DNA of 64,000 nt, from assembly GCA_007258455.2 (NCBI GenBank), contig VDFB02270651.1, positions 695,872,197 through 695,936,196 on the forward strand. Direction: 5' to 3'. This document shows, in pieces, positions 1-11,016 of this stretch. The position numbers and the translations under genes were made by a program. The notes beneath the pieces are model-generated. The model had not been told where the DNA came from. It saw nothing but the letters and a program-made list of their open reading frames with translations, and ran no database searches. Each line of letters opens with the position of its first letter. Positions within the stretch are counted from its first letter, which is position 1. This stretch comes from Sequoia sempervirens. Its lineage: Eukaryota > Streptophyta > Pinopsida > Cupressales > Cupressaceae.

Positions 1-1061
1 ATTCAACAATTGCTCTCACCTTCTCAGGATCCATCTTCAATCCATCCAAATATATCACAAATCCTAGATATACCAATTCTTCCTTCATGAAACTACACTT
101 CTTAATTTTTATCAATAATTTCTCTTCTTTCAACCTTTACAAAACTTGTCATATGTGCGAAAAAAATTTCTTCTTTAGTCTTACTGAAAATCAAGATGTC
201 ATCCAAGTAAAAAATCACAAAATTACCCAAGAATTTCTTCAATACCTCATTCATCAACCTCATGAAAGTACTTAGTGCATTTTTTAGTCCAAAAGGCATC
301 ACCAACCACTCATACAATCCTTCATTTGTCTTGAATGTTGTCTTCCACTCATCCCCTTCTCTAATTTTGATCTAATGATATCCACTCTTCAAATATATCT
401 TTGTAAAGTATTTAGTTCCAGTCAAACAATCCTTAATGTCATCCATCCGGGGCAAAGGAAATCTATACTTCACTGTGAATTTGTTTATGGCTCTAGAGTC
501 TGTACACATCCTCAATTCTCCATCCTTCTTAGGTGCTAGTACAACAAGTACTACACAAGGACTTAAGCTTTCTCTGATCAAATCCTTCCTCAACAACTCT
601 TGTACTTGTCTATTCAACTCTTCATTCTTTGTCAGTGTCATCCAGTGTGCTACTTTATTAGGAAAAATAGCTCTAGGAATTAGATCCATGAATTGACTAA
701 TACTCCTCATAGGTGGTAATCCAATGGCAACAAAGTCTGCTTCATCCCATTAGAAACAATGGTATATGTATTCTTCTTTCCATCATAAATAGTGTGTCTA
801 TCATACTGCCAAGGCCTTCCCACCAAAACATGGCATACATCCATAGGCATGATATCACACAAAAATTCATCAAGATAATTTCCTATCTTCAATTTCACCA
901 AACATTGTTCGCTTACCAATATCTTATGCTCATCTTGAATCCATGCTATCTGATAGGGCTCTGGGTGTTTCAATATTTCTAGCTTCAATTTGGTCACCAT
1001 TTTTTTAGAAACTAGGTTCTCTGAGCTTCCACTGTCAATAATCACTTTGCAACATTTACTA
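1..1061 (-). pseudogene. Second copy of chromovirus protease-reverse transcriptase fragment
   Basis: Minus-strand remnant of a Ty3/gypsy pol gene. The protease part (about 1045-707) shows the DSG active-site motif followed by a GRPWQYDR block. The reverse transcriptase part (about 710-1) shows APKKDGELRMC, FPLPRMDD and the catalytic YLDD near 190. A TAG interrupts RT just after GYH (about 372-374), where relatives have Gln, and protease and RT are in different frames. As far as I can read by eye, it matches 14706-15766 base for base. It is cut by the window edge on the left and runs into an inverted-repeat element on the right. It is either a recent duplication or an assembly duplicate; see findings. 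Confidence 0.9.
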
Positions 1062-1376
1062 AGGTATGTGTAGGATCATCATGGAAAAAATAGGTCCTTA
1101 AGTGGCAAAAAATTTAGAAAAATCAAAGTTAGGCAACTTGACATAAAAATTTGAATAAGTTATCTATATTATTTCAAAAATATATAAGAATAGAATTTGT
1201 AGCAAATTGAATGTAGTTTTAAACTACTAGGTTTATTTCAAAAAAATAAATCTATTTGGTGAAAAATTGAAATTTCAATGTAGTAGTTCTTAAATTTCAA
1301 GGAAAAAATAAGAAGTAGGTGTATGTCTGACCACCCTAACCACAATAAAATGATAATATTTTTTTATAAGATTTTA
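1062..1376 (-). mobile_element. Truncated copy of ~790-bp inverted-repeat element (MITE-A)
   Basis: Begins with the MITE-A terminus (GGTATGTGTAGGATCATC) and matches the first 315 bp of the full copy at 15767-16564, inserted at the same position of the same protease gene. The rest is lost in the adjacent gap of 100 N. It has no coding capacity. Confidence 0.85.
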
Positions 1377-1476
1377 NNNNNNNNNNNNNNNNNNNNNNNN
1401 NNNNNNNNNNNNNNNNNNNNNNNNNNNNNNNNNNNNNNNNNNNNNNNNNNNNNNNNNNNNNNNNNNNNNNNNNNNN
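1377..1476. other. Assembly gap (100 N)
   Basis: Exactly 100 N, a conventional placeholder for a gap of unknown size. Sequence to the right (1477 onward) does not continue the element on the left, so the two sides need not be true neighbours. Confidence 0.99.
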
Positions 1477-2989
1477 TGTTTTTTTGTCAAAATGTCTTCT
1501 AATATTCAAGCAAAATTTAATTTTAATTTTTTGTGAACAAATGATATGAGAAAAGTTTGTCTAAGAAAAAACATTTATACTATGTCTAGGCAAGTTTTTA
1601 CATATACACACCATATTTTATTTGTTTCACATATGGTTGCCTAAATGTTCATTTAGAGTTTTAATTTTCATTGTATTAATGAGCTCAATTGTCACCTTTT
1701 TTCACTTTGTAAATGGAAGTTTAATTAGGGAAAATCTACATGTACACATTTGAAGTGTAAGTTCAAATAGAAACAAGATTTTTTAAAAAGTTGTCCCACA
1801 CATAGTTTATATAAGAAATGGCATTTCTTATCTTTGTAGTTTTAAGTTTGGGTTTTTAGTAAATACATAGAATCTTTCTCTAATTGAATGAAATTTTAGT
1901 CAATATTTAGTGCAATTGATTTGATTGAAGAGTGTATCGAATATACATTATATTAGTAATATTGTACATTATATTGTTCAAGTATAATACTATTAATATA
2001 TAGTTACATACAAATATTAATAATATATAAAACTATATATAGTAGTATTAATATTATATTTTAGTCTATTACTATCATACTGTAATTCTATTTAATAGAT
2101 TTAAATATGTCTTAATAGAGTAGTATCATAATTGATAACAATCTCTTCTCGAATTGGATTAGGAATATGTTGATATGTGTTTCAACATGAACATTGGATC
2201 TATTCGCTGATCCACATATAGAGTAGGGTCAATATTTTAGAAAACTTCTCAAAAAAAATATTTTCTTTTGGTTTTTTTTTCATTCGTGAATACTTTGAGA
2301 AGCTCCCCAAATGCTTCTAGAGGCTTTTGGGATATTTTTTATGAAATATGTTCAGATTTTACTTTTTGTAAATATTTGAAAAAAAAATGTATTGAGATGT
2401 TTTGATAATGGGATTTTATTCATTTAAGGAGATTTGGAGAAAATAATCTTAAAATTAGTATTTCTTTGTAGGAAAAGAAACTCTTTTTACTTTTTATTTG
2501 CAATGTTGAGGGAAAATATACTTAAATATACTTGAACATGGAAATCATTTTCATTTATAAATATACTTCTCATTTTGAACTTAAAAATTATCATTAGTAA
2601 ACACCTCTAAATCATTTTTTTTTATAAAATACTTATAAATTCAACTATAAACTTTTTAATCAAATTTGTTAACACATCTCCTTCAATGCTAATATAATCA
2701 AGACGGTATCAATTTCTTTGCTATTTTCCCAAAATCTCTGCTTTTACGTCATGCATTACTATTTTAATCTATATCTTAACCAATAAATTATTACGTGCAC
2801 CAATAAATTGAAAAACAAATAATATCGAACTGAATCAATTGTGTGGTAACACCTCATGAAGTGGCTAGGTGTTACTTATTTACTCACAGCTCACTGCCAG
2901 GCTGTAATTACTTATTGATAGATAGATAAGACGTCAATTGTCGTTTTTGGAGATTACTATTAAACCCAACACAGTTCGTGATGCCATTG
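1477..2989. other. AT-rich non-coding stretch downstream of the ERF gene
   Basis: No supported ORF, RNA gene or transposon terminus seen. A run of TATTA/TATAT words lies at about 1950-2110. This is the 3' flank of the minus-strand ERF gene. A polyadenylation site is expected just below 2990 but I cannot place it. Confidence 0.5.
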
Positions 2990-3610
2990 TTATGTAGGCG
3001 GCTTTGGCGTGGCATCCCAAGTAGCTAAATCAGGGAAAAGTTCAGAGTGGTCGTAGGGTTGCGGCACGACTTGCAAATCTGGCTGAAGCGGAGGCATCTG
3101 AATGCTCTCCTCAAGTGGTATATGTTGTGGAGATTGTAACAGATATTTTGTATCGTTCTCTTCTTCCTCTTCTTCTGCCACTTGAACTACTTTGTCTTTT
3201 CCTGCGTCTCTGGATTGAATCAAAGCTTCGGTCGGTGCTGCTTCTTCGACGCTCGTACCCGCCCCTGTCGAAGGCCCAGCTTCCTCATCATCAGCTGGAG
3301 AAACGACGTCGCAGGCGGAGCCAACCGCGATGGCAGCTGTTCGAATAGCATTCGGTGATGAATTTCTCCCAGCATGTGCCACCTCCAATGCAGTTGAGTT
3401 GAACTTGGAGTCTGGGAAATTGAAAGACGTTGCGTCAGGTCCTCGCAGGCACAAGAGCGCAGCGTCATAAGCTCGAGCTGCAGCGTGAGGAGTGAAGTAT
3501 GAGCCCAGCGATATGCGCGATCTCTTTCCTGCCCGAATTTCGGCCACATGTTTTCCCCATTTTCTCTTTCTCACGCCTCGGTATCTCATTTCTTCTCCAC
3601 TATTCGGCAT
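2990..3610 (-). CDS. AP2/ERF (DREB-like) transcription factor, 206 aa
   Basis: Predicted nuclear DNA-binding regulator with a single AP2/ERF domain at residues ~9-66 (YRGVRKRKWGK, AEIR, AARAYDAALLCLRG, FNFP), so it belongs to the ERF/DREB superfamily rather than the two-domain AP2 type. Val at AP2 position 14 and the CLRGP block resemble DREB-type (group II/ERF012-014-like) proteins, but position 19 is Ala, not Glu. The EIR-to-RI segment is one residue shorter than usual, and the almost invariant Trp of RIWLG is Ser (RISLG). The C-terminal two thirds are low-complexity with an acidic EEEEEE run and end in a hydrophobic/acidic ELFPDL tail, plausible activation regions. An in-frame ATG exists upstream at 3772, but a TATA box at 3660-3667 lies inside that extension, so I chose ATG 3610, just ahead of the domain. 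No intron is visible, as is usual for this family. The frame is intact. Higher GC than the surroundings supports a real gene. Confidence 0.85.
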   Translation of the reverse strand: MPNSGEEMRYRGVRKRKWGKHVAEIRAGKRSRISLGSYFTPHAAARAYDAALLCLRGPDATSFNFPDSKFNSTALEVAHAGRNSSPNAIRTAAIAVGSACDVVSPADDEEAGPSTGAGTSVEEAAPTEALIQSRDAGKDKVVQVAEEEEEENDTKYLLQSPQHIPLEESIQMPPLQPDLQVVPQPYDHSELFPDLATWDATPKPPT

Positions 3611-3659
3611 ATTGCAAAACGTATCGATGAGGAAATAAATTCGTCCTTTCAACACCCCG

Positions 3660-3667
3660 TATTTATA
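3660..3667 (-). promoter_or_regulatory. TATA box of the ERF gene
   Basis: Reads TATAAATA on the minus strand, about 50 bp upstream of the ATG at 3610. Transcription would start about 25-30 bp downstream, leaving a short 5' leader of about 20-25 nt. This rules against the longer ORF that begins at 3772. Confidence 0.6.
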
Positions 3668-3846
3668 GATAGGTTGTCGGTGAGGCCTAAACATCGACAG
3701 CTGTTCCGAAATTGTAATGTTTGTTAATTTGCAAGTGAAAAGGAAATTGATCTTGAACTTGAGAAAATTCACCAGCTATTTGAGCTCTTCTGTCCACACG
3801 CCTGTCGGTACTTTTACTTCGGTACTTTTACTTTGGACGGTCGGCA

Positions 3847-4228
3847 TTCTATTTCTATGAAAATTTATTAGGTGGGGACTTAAAACAGCGTATTTTAACA
3901 TTATTTATTTAACACGTCATTTTTTATAAAAATGTATGTTATATTTTTCTATTTCCATGAAAATTCATTAGGTGGGGACATTAAAAAATCATTAGATGAA
4001 GTCAACATTCTATTTCTATGAAAATTTATTAGATGTGAACTTAAAAATATGCATTCCAACTACATTTATTTTACACCTTATCTTTATGAAAAATATATTT
4101 TATGCTTTCTATTTCAGTTAAAAATCATTAGGTAGATGTACTAAAAAAGCATTCCAATTAAATTCATTTTATGCATCATCTTTATCAAAGATATATTTTG
4201 TACATAAAAAATCATTAGATGGGGACTT
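3847..4228. repeat. Degenerate tandem repeat upstream of the ERF promoter
   Basis: A motif of the type CTATTTCTATGAAAATTCATTAG followed by GTGGGGACTT recurs at about 3847, 3949, 4009, 4106 and 4204, at intervals of roughly 60-100 bp. AT-rich filler between units contains repeated TTTATTTTACACC-like words. It starts about 180 bp upstream of the TATA box, so it may form part of the distal promoter. Confidence 0.6.
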
Positions 4229-4739
4229 AAAATTGATTAGAATTGTTGTAACTTCCAATAATCAAGTGAAAGAAATAGACAAAGAACAACCAAATTAGAC
4301 CATGAGATCAAATGTTCCCTATCATTTTTTCTTTTATTTCTACTAAAGCACATTTTGAATTATAAGCATATCAAAATTCAACATTTATCCTTTAGTTAAA
4401 ACCTTTGTGAAATTTACATCTCTTCTTTAGCATCACAATAAGATAAAGTTTTATGGAGATGTTGCTCATTCTATTTGAAGAGAAAATGTTAAGCTCCATA
4501 CTAAATGTACCATTTAACATATTTTAAATATATTATTTTATTATTAAAATGACTGTTCTATATTAGACTTATAATTTATTATGACTTAATATTAGTAGTG
4601 TTTAATTATTATATGGAAGGTTGAGTCTCGTACACATCATGCAACATCTACTACTTATTAGCATGCCTAGTCAGTTGATTAGTGTCTCATCACTAGTATT
4701 ATCATGTCTACCCATGTTACCATCTTTTAATGCTTTCAA
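4229..4739. other. AT-rich spacer, nothing recognised
   Basis: No coding pattern or transposon ends seen. A 67-codon ORF at 4621 has no recognisable motif and AT-driven composition, and I do not call it a gene. Confidence 0.4.
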
Positions 4740-5290
4740 ATATAAAAAGATAATTGGACGAAACCACATTGTGAGGTCTACATTCATCCTTCACCATTTG
4801 TTGAGGTCTACATGCATCATTTGACAACTATTGCTGAGGTTTGCACTCATTTTTTTATCATCATTATTAAGTTCAATATGTGATGCATAGATGGTGCTTC
4901 TCAAATACTATTTATAGGTGTGCGTTTAATGATCTTCAAAATTAAAAAATAAAACTAAGGAAATAATCTTTGATTTTGGTGAGCTTAAAAAACTATTAGT
5001 TATCATGTTATTTTATTGTTAGGGCTTAATTTTCCTTATTCATTTCCTATATAAATTGAAGAAAACACATTGTGAGTTCCACATTTTTCCTTTACCATCT
5101 AATGGGGTGTGTATTTGTTATTTGATTTTTATTGTTGAGATCATTATATGATGCATAGGTAATGTTGGTCATAAACTATTTAAATTTGTAGGTTTAGTGA
5201 GATTATAAATAAGAGAAATAAAACCAAGGTTTTAATATTTTATTTTAATGAGCTTTAAAAAACATTGTTGAGATCAATATATGGTAGAGG
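4740..5290. repeat. Diverged direct duplication, ~300-bp period
   Basis: 4740-5000 and 5040-5290 share a series of blocks in the same order: CACATTGTGAG-TCTACATT, CCTTCACCAT, TTGTTGAG, ATATGTGATGCATAG, CTATTTATAGG, AAATAAAACTAAGG and GAGCTTAAAAAAC. An old tandem duplication without coding capacity. Confidence 0.5.
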
Positions 5291-7225
5291 TAGGGTTGAA
5301 TTTTTTAATCTAAAATACCATCATGTAACATACAATTATATCTAAAATGAATTTTGTGTATGCTTTCCGCATGCCATCAATTGATTTCCACTAACACTTA
5401 TAACAAATAACATTGCTTGCTAATGTAATGGATTTGTTTTCTCTAGGATTTCCATCTAAAATTTTTAGGCAAGGATGATTTGGAAGGAGGATTTAGAAGA
5501 TTTTGACCAAATATATGTAACTATGATTCCCTTAATTACAATTGAGCTGGAAAAAATGAAGCATTAATTTCCAATGCATGTTTAAGCTAACCAGGGTTGA
5601 AAATAGGTTTACAAACTTGCCACTAATCTGGAAATCATATTACAAACTTGCAAAATAACAATAAATCATAGTTTGTTACTAAGTTTTGAAGTTGGTTTTG
5701 GAGGATTGGGCCACCCTTGGGTGATTGGGTCCTATTATGGCTTTTTCAAAAGTGTCAGTTTTAGAGGCTTGGTTAATAGGAATCAACTACACTACAATTT
5801 ATAAAACCCAGGTTTATGGTTGATTTTTCTAGTGTTTTTTGAGTTTTCAATTTGAGTAATGTGTTGTAACAATCTAGGGTTTTGAATGTTTGTAAAATGA
5901 AATATGATATACCCAAATTATGCAATGGTTTAGAAAATGCAAGCAATTGTCCTATAAATTTGAAAATGTTAATTACTAAAAATGGAAATTCTTTCAAAAT
6001 TTTGACTAAGCTAAGAAAAATGATAAATTTGTTTAACATGCAATAGTGTTCTAGAATTTCAAAAGTGTTGTTTTATAATTTCAAAATAGATATTTACCAA
6101 CAGAAAAGAAAAAAGACAAAAAAAAGAAAAAGAAAAAGAAAATGCAGACATAAAAATGTGTGAAAAAGCTTGTTTAAACACTTGTACAAGGGTTGGGTCA
6201 CCCTTGGGTGACCGAGTCTTTGAGCAAGGTTTTCAAAACTACAAAATTGAATGTTTAAATTATTGTTTAATATTATTCTTCTTAACTACAAATAGGTTTG
6301 ATAGTGACTGTTTTTCCATAATTTTTAAATGCAAAGGAAATGAAAAATGTATGAAAATTTTGGAATAAAATGACAGTTTTTTAATGCAATTTTAAGATGG
6401 AAATCTGATAAAATAATTGAAACAAATTATAATGCAACCTATGATGCACTATGAATGCAATATTTTTGGATTTTTATAATTTCTATGATGTAATATGCAA
6501 CCCTAAATGTTAAACACAATGAAACAAAACCTAGATGAGAAATGCAAAACACAATGATGCAAAAACTAGATCTAGGGTTTGAAAGACTATTGAATTAGAA
6601 AGTTATGATGTAAGAATTTTAGGTTCACTAAAATGAAACATTAAAATGTGGTAAACCCTAATTTTAATACTCATGACCTAGGGTGTATTCCATCATTTAT
6701 ACGATTTTATTAATAGGAAAATTAACAAGGTGCAAAGATTGACTTTCAACCTTAAAGGTGATTTAATGAGACCTAGATGTGTATCTTTTTGAGTCTTAGG
6801 AATGATCTAGAAATGATTTGAAATGATCAACCTAATTAAACTAAATGACGTAAGATGATAAATGTAATTTCCTGAAGATAAATAGAAAAAAACAAAATTC
6901 TACAAGTGGATCTGGAAAGTGCAAACTGATGTGTACTTGTCATAAAAAGTTGGATTTGAGTGTTGTAGTAGGATTGGGTCACCACTGGGTGATTGGGTCT
7001 TTGCAGTCCTTTCCAAAACTTCAAAGTTTGATTCTGAAACCCTCCATCTTCTCTCTGTTCTTGTGCCCACAAATCTTCATCTTCAGATTTAGACCTATAA
7101 TAAATCTGCAAAAGAAATTGTTCGGGTGGCTATATGGGGGTTTTCCTTAGTCAAACCCCTATTTTGGTGATTAAACCTCAACAAGTAGCCAAATATATAC
7201 TAAAATATAGTGTGTGTGAGCCTTA
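5291..7225. other. Non-coding transposon-derived DNA carrying three short hairpins
   Basis: No credible gene. Three imperfect inverted repeats of the form GGGTCACCC-TT-GGGTGACC occur at 5705-5732, 6192-6216 and 6971-6999. The last 100 bp (about 7115-7190, GGGGGTTTTCCTTAGTCAAACCC then TTTTGGTGAT) resembles 25310-25365 and 31085-31150, which suggests decayed retrotransposon internal or LTR-flank sequence. A purine-rich A/G run lies at 6106-6140. Confidence 0.45.
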
Positions 7226-7544
7226 TATTAGAGTAATAAGTTATTATGCTTAATTAATTATATCATATTGATTAATTAATTAAGTCACTTATTCCTTTAG
7301 TTACTTAAGCTAAACTTAGGCACATTAATAATTGATTAATTATTAAGTGTGCACATTAGGGTTTCATTTAGGGTTTCCCTTTTAGGGTTTCTTGATCTCC
7401 TTCATAAGGATTGATCTCTATGCAATCATTGATTCACTTAATGTATTTTTACTGTAACGTTTACAAAACATCTTCTTTGGTTCTTCATATCTTTTGCATG
7501 TGACATGTATCCCTTTGCATGCAGGTGATCTTAGTTTTCTAACA
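7226..7544 (+). repeat. 5' LTR of the 2.4-kb copia-type element
   Basis: Direct repeat of 9284-9602. It ends in CTAACA and is immediately followed by the primer binding site. Visible differences from the 3' LTR include the first dinucleotide (TA versus TG) and a few substitutions near the end (GCAGGTGATCTTAG versus GCAAGAAATCTTGG). Confidence 0.9.
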
Positions 7545-7556
7545 TGGTATTAGAGC
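7545..7556 (+). promoter_or_regulatory. Primer binding site (tRNA-iMet type)
   Basis: TGGTATTAGAGC abuts the 5' LTR. The family consensus is TGGTATCAGAGC, so there is one mismatch. Confidence 0.85.
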
Positions 7557-9274
7557 TCTAGACCTGCAGTTGCGTGTTCGTGATTTGAAGATATGGCCTT
7601 TCAGTGAGTTTCTAAGCAAGGGTTTCCACATGCATCATTTTTGCAAAATATGGGGGTAGCCATTTTTTTGATGCATTTTGGAGCAAAATGGACACCGCCA
7701 TCGCGTTCACAGCACTCCAAAACCCTAAGATCACCTATTGTTTTGCTCAAATCCGAGCAGTTGCAATCAGAGGCAAAAAAATTTTAAGGGCATGCAGATC
7801 CATATAGATCTAGGCCCTATTTGTCTCAATTTCTGTGCAGGTGAACAATACAAGTTTTTTGGTTTTTAATATTTTTTTCCAGTTGATTAAAAAAAAATCA
7901 AAATTTTCTATTGTTTTTCCTGCATGTAAAATTTTATTTTGCTATAAAAAAATTCAAATCAAATTTTTTGTTTGTTTTTTGAAAAAAATATATATAGATA
8001 TTAAACATTTTGCAGGGGTACAGACCTACGCAGGTCACATCCCTACGCAGGCCGTACCGTACCTGCATGGGCCACCCACTCCATCTGACCACAGGTGACA
8101 CCTTATTCATCACCGGCAGATCCATCTACCGTCTTTTCCCTCGGCTCCAAGCACCTCTCTTCACCGGTGGGATTCTTCCATTAGTCAGCATCTAACATCC
8201 GTCGGCCGGGTTTGACCACCGGCAACTTCCCTCCACCGGTAGCTTCCATAACCGGTGGTCAAATCCAGCGGAGGTATACATCACTGTTTCCAGTGGGAGT
8301 TACAGAATATTCTGGTAGAAATGGAGATTACGACAGTCAAAAAAATTTCTCGGCAAGGGGGCATTTTTTTTCCCCGATGGCCAGATGGCCGTCAATTTTA
8401 AGCTCCCATTTGCTGATGTCAGCATGACGTCATGATGACGTCATCCATACAGTCGGCCCCTCTTTGCCCCTCTTAGCCCTAATTTTCCCTAAAAGAGCAA
8501 TTTTTTTCTTTTGGTCATAACTTGGGCATACAGTATCAAAATCAGGCAAATGAGATATCGTCGGAAAGCTGGTTCCGAGCACTTTCTAGTAGTGCTATTT
8601 ATTTTCTAGTATTTTACTTTTTTTCTGAATTTATTTCTGTTTGAAGTCAGATGTTATTTTTGGACTTTCGAGCTTGTAACTTTTTGCCATGATCTCCAAT
8701 TTTCACTATCTTCGCAACGTTGGAAAGGTATTAAGGAGCTTTATGTTTTTGTCCATGTACTTTTTATGTATCTATCCCAAGTTGATTGTTTAGTCTAGAT
8801 TTGGTCCGATGGGTTGTTTGGAGATTACTTGGATATTTTGGCAGTTGGGAGGGTGCATCTTGCATCTTTGCACTTCATTTTTAGTAATACATCATTCAAT
8901 AATTGCTTACTACTTCATAGATTCTAGAGTTGTTCCTGTTTAGAGTTTTCAAGTGTTCCGTGGCATTGGGTCTGCTGTTACTTTATCATGATTCCTTGAG
9001 TCAATCAATGAATCTCATCTGGTTTCAGTAGTAAATAGAAGAATCTTTCCTTGTTTTCCAGTATAAGGTTCCAATGTTACTCTACAGAGTTCTTCCATTA
9101 CTTCTTTGCAGCATGACATCTCATTGTAAGGGGGGTTTTGTCCCACTGGGTTTTTCCTTCTCTTACTCATTCTTGCATTTGTAAATGGGTACCTGATCAG
9201 GCCTAGTTGTCGAGACCCATCTTTGCTTTCATGCATCTTATTCTCGTGTTTTAGCTTCTTCCTAAGTTCATCTT

Positions 9275-9283
9275 AAGGGGGGG
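9275..9283 (+). promoter_or_regulatory. Polypurine tract
   Basis: AAGGGGGGG immediately upstream of the TG that opens the 3' LTR; the expected plus-strand priming site. Confidence 0.85.
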
Positions 9284-9602
9284 TGTTAAAGTAATAAGTT
9301 ATTATGCTTAATTAATTATATCATATTGATTAATTAATTAAGTCACTTATTCCTTTAGTTACTTAAGCTAAACTTAGACACATTAATAATTGATTAATTA
9401 TTAAGTGTGCACACTAGGGTTTCATTTAGGGTTTCCCTTTTAGGGTTTCTTGATCTCCTTCATAAGGATTGATCTCTATGTAATCATTGATTCACTTAAT
9501 GCATTTTTACTGTAAGGTTTATAAAACATCTTCTTTGGTTCTTCATATCTTTTGCATGTGACAGGTATCCCTTTGCATGCAAGAAATCTTGGTTTTCTAA
9601 CA
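9284..9602 (+). repeat. 3' LTR of the 2.4-kb copia-type element
   Basis: Starts TGTTAAAG and ends TTTTCTAACA, followed by the target duplication CCTTA. Near-identical to 7226-7544. Confidence 0.9.
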
Positions 9603-10147
9603 CCTTAACCTTATTTGCATATAAGGTTATTATGAGATAAATGCAAAGAAACCCTAATCAAGTGCATTAGAGTGTGATTCCTATATGACAATGATAAGAT
9701 TCTGAAATAGAGGTGCACCATAGAAACATGGCCATTTGTAATTTTCATGGTCTTTTAGGCCTTTTACCTTGATGTTTGATCTATTTTTCTTTGATTCATT
9801 GATGTAATGTGGCTTGGATATTCACATTAGGCCTTTAAAATTTAAATTATGACATCTTGTGAAGGTGTTGTAAGGTGTTGTAAAATATTTTTACACTTTT
9901 CTAGACTCTATTCATTACAATTCACCTAAAAATCACCTTTTCATCACTCACCAAGTCCTTTTTTGAAGTGTTGTAAAGTCTTGTAACAAGATTTCACACT
10001 TTTCTAGGCATAATTTCACTATTTACACCTTTCTTATGCTTTATTTGACCTCTTTATTCCATTATAAGGCTGAATTAAGTATATTTTTGACTGTAAACAT
10101 GAAAAATAATATTGAATGTGACTTAATTCCCAACACCCACATTGAAG

Positions 10148-10196
10148 CCCAAGGTGGGACCCATTCGCCATGGCTGGCAAATGAGTCCCCCTTGGG
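10148..10196. repeat. Hairpin motif (22-nt arms)
   Basis: An inverted repeat running from CCCAAGG...CATTCGCCA to TGGCAAATGAG...CTTGGG with only ~4 nt between arms and few mismatches. Part of a recurring LTR motif; see findings. Confidence 0.8.
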
Positions 10197-10939
10197 TCCA
10201 AATTCAAAATATTTCAGAAAAAAAATTAGGTTTTTATTCAAAATCACTTGATGTTGGCCTACGATGAGGTATCAAAGGGTTACTAAGGCACAAGATTATA
10301 TAAATAAGTGATTTTCACCTCATTTTACATCTCCTGCAATCATACATCACATCCATGCAGTTTTTTCATTCACTTAAGCATTTAAGCATATTACAACATG
10401 AAATCAAGCATTAATCAAGCATTCAAAGGTAGGCATTAATATATCTTACGACTTTCATCAACAAAGGTTTCGTAAGTTGATATCATTTGTATGTTATTAG
10501 TTTATCTTTCTCTTTCATTTCATCATTTTATTAAGGGTTTGAGTACCAAAGTAGGATTTCACCAAGGAAAATCCCTTTTTCCTAACCCTTAACCATTTTT
10601 CCCCTTTGTGCATGTGTTATGTATGTAGATTTATCAAGCATCTAGGTGTTAAAAGGTGGAGAAGAATTCAACAAAGTTTCTCAAGTCAACCACTTCATAT
10701 TTCAAGCTTGGAGAAGATATTTTGTCCCTTTCCTGTAGAATTGATTTCAACAACCCGACAAGAAGACATCCTCATATATGGTGTTACAGAGTTGTCTCCT
10801 GATTTCTCAGAATTTTGGGAGAGGACTGATTTGGCACCAGTGGCAAATGAGTCCCACCTTAAGGCTAGAAATCTAGGTTTGTCAGATTCTGGATCTCAAC
10901 ACTTAGAAATCTATTCCCGATAGGTTTTTACCAGAAGTA

Positions 10940-10971
10940 GGACTAATTCACCATTAGTGGTGAATGAGTCC
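10940..10971. repeat. Hairpin motif, variant arms
   Basis: GACTAATTCACCA pairs with TGGTGAATGAGTC, leaving one mismatch. At the corresponding site of the 3' LTR (24465-24495) the arms read TTCGCCA and TGGCAAA, so one stem pair has changed on both sides. Confidence 0.75.
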
Positions 10972-11016
10972 CACTGGTGTTTTTCTATGATTTTAGACAA
11001 CATTCAGGACACTCCA

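Larger units (their letters stand above)
7226..9602 (+). mobile_element. Complete non-autonomous copia-type LTR retrotransposon (2.4 kb)
   Basis: Two nearly identical ~319-bp LTRs (7226-7544 and 9284-9602) flank a ~1.7-kb internal region with no gag or pol. Directly after the 5' LTR is TGGTATTAGAGC, one base from the initiator-Met tRNA primer site typical of plant copia elements. Directly before the 3' LTR is the polypurine tract AAGGGGGGG. The element is bounded by a perfect 5-bp target duplication CCTTA (7221-7225 and 9603-9607). The LTRs differ at only a few positions, so the insertion is fairly young. The 5' LTR begins TA instead of TG. The interior has an unusually GC-rich part (about 8030-8460). 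It must be mobilised in trans, and its size fits a small LARD or large TRIM class. An unlisted family is possible. Confidence 0.9.
9714..11016 (+). repeat. 5' LTR, first part
   Basis: Aligns block for block with 23242 onward of the 3' LTR: TCATGGTCTTTTAGGCC, GATTCATTGAT, TTTCACACTTTTCTAGGC and others. It carries three hairpin motifs (10148-10196, 10823-10855, 10940-10971). It stops where the chromovirus is inserted, and the remaining ~300 bp resumes at 19502. Confidence 0.85.

Noticed and set aside
1377..1476. N run as biological boundary
   Set aside because: It is a fixed-size assembly gap and says nothing about real adjacency.
3115..3549. ORFs on other frames across the ERF gene
   Set aside because: Shadows of the ERF reading frame, without domains.
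8010..8427. ORFs in the GC-rich core of the copia-type element
   Set aside because: Short, overlapping in several frames, no motif; open only because of local GC content.
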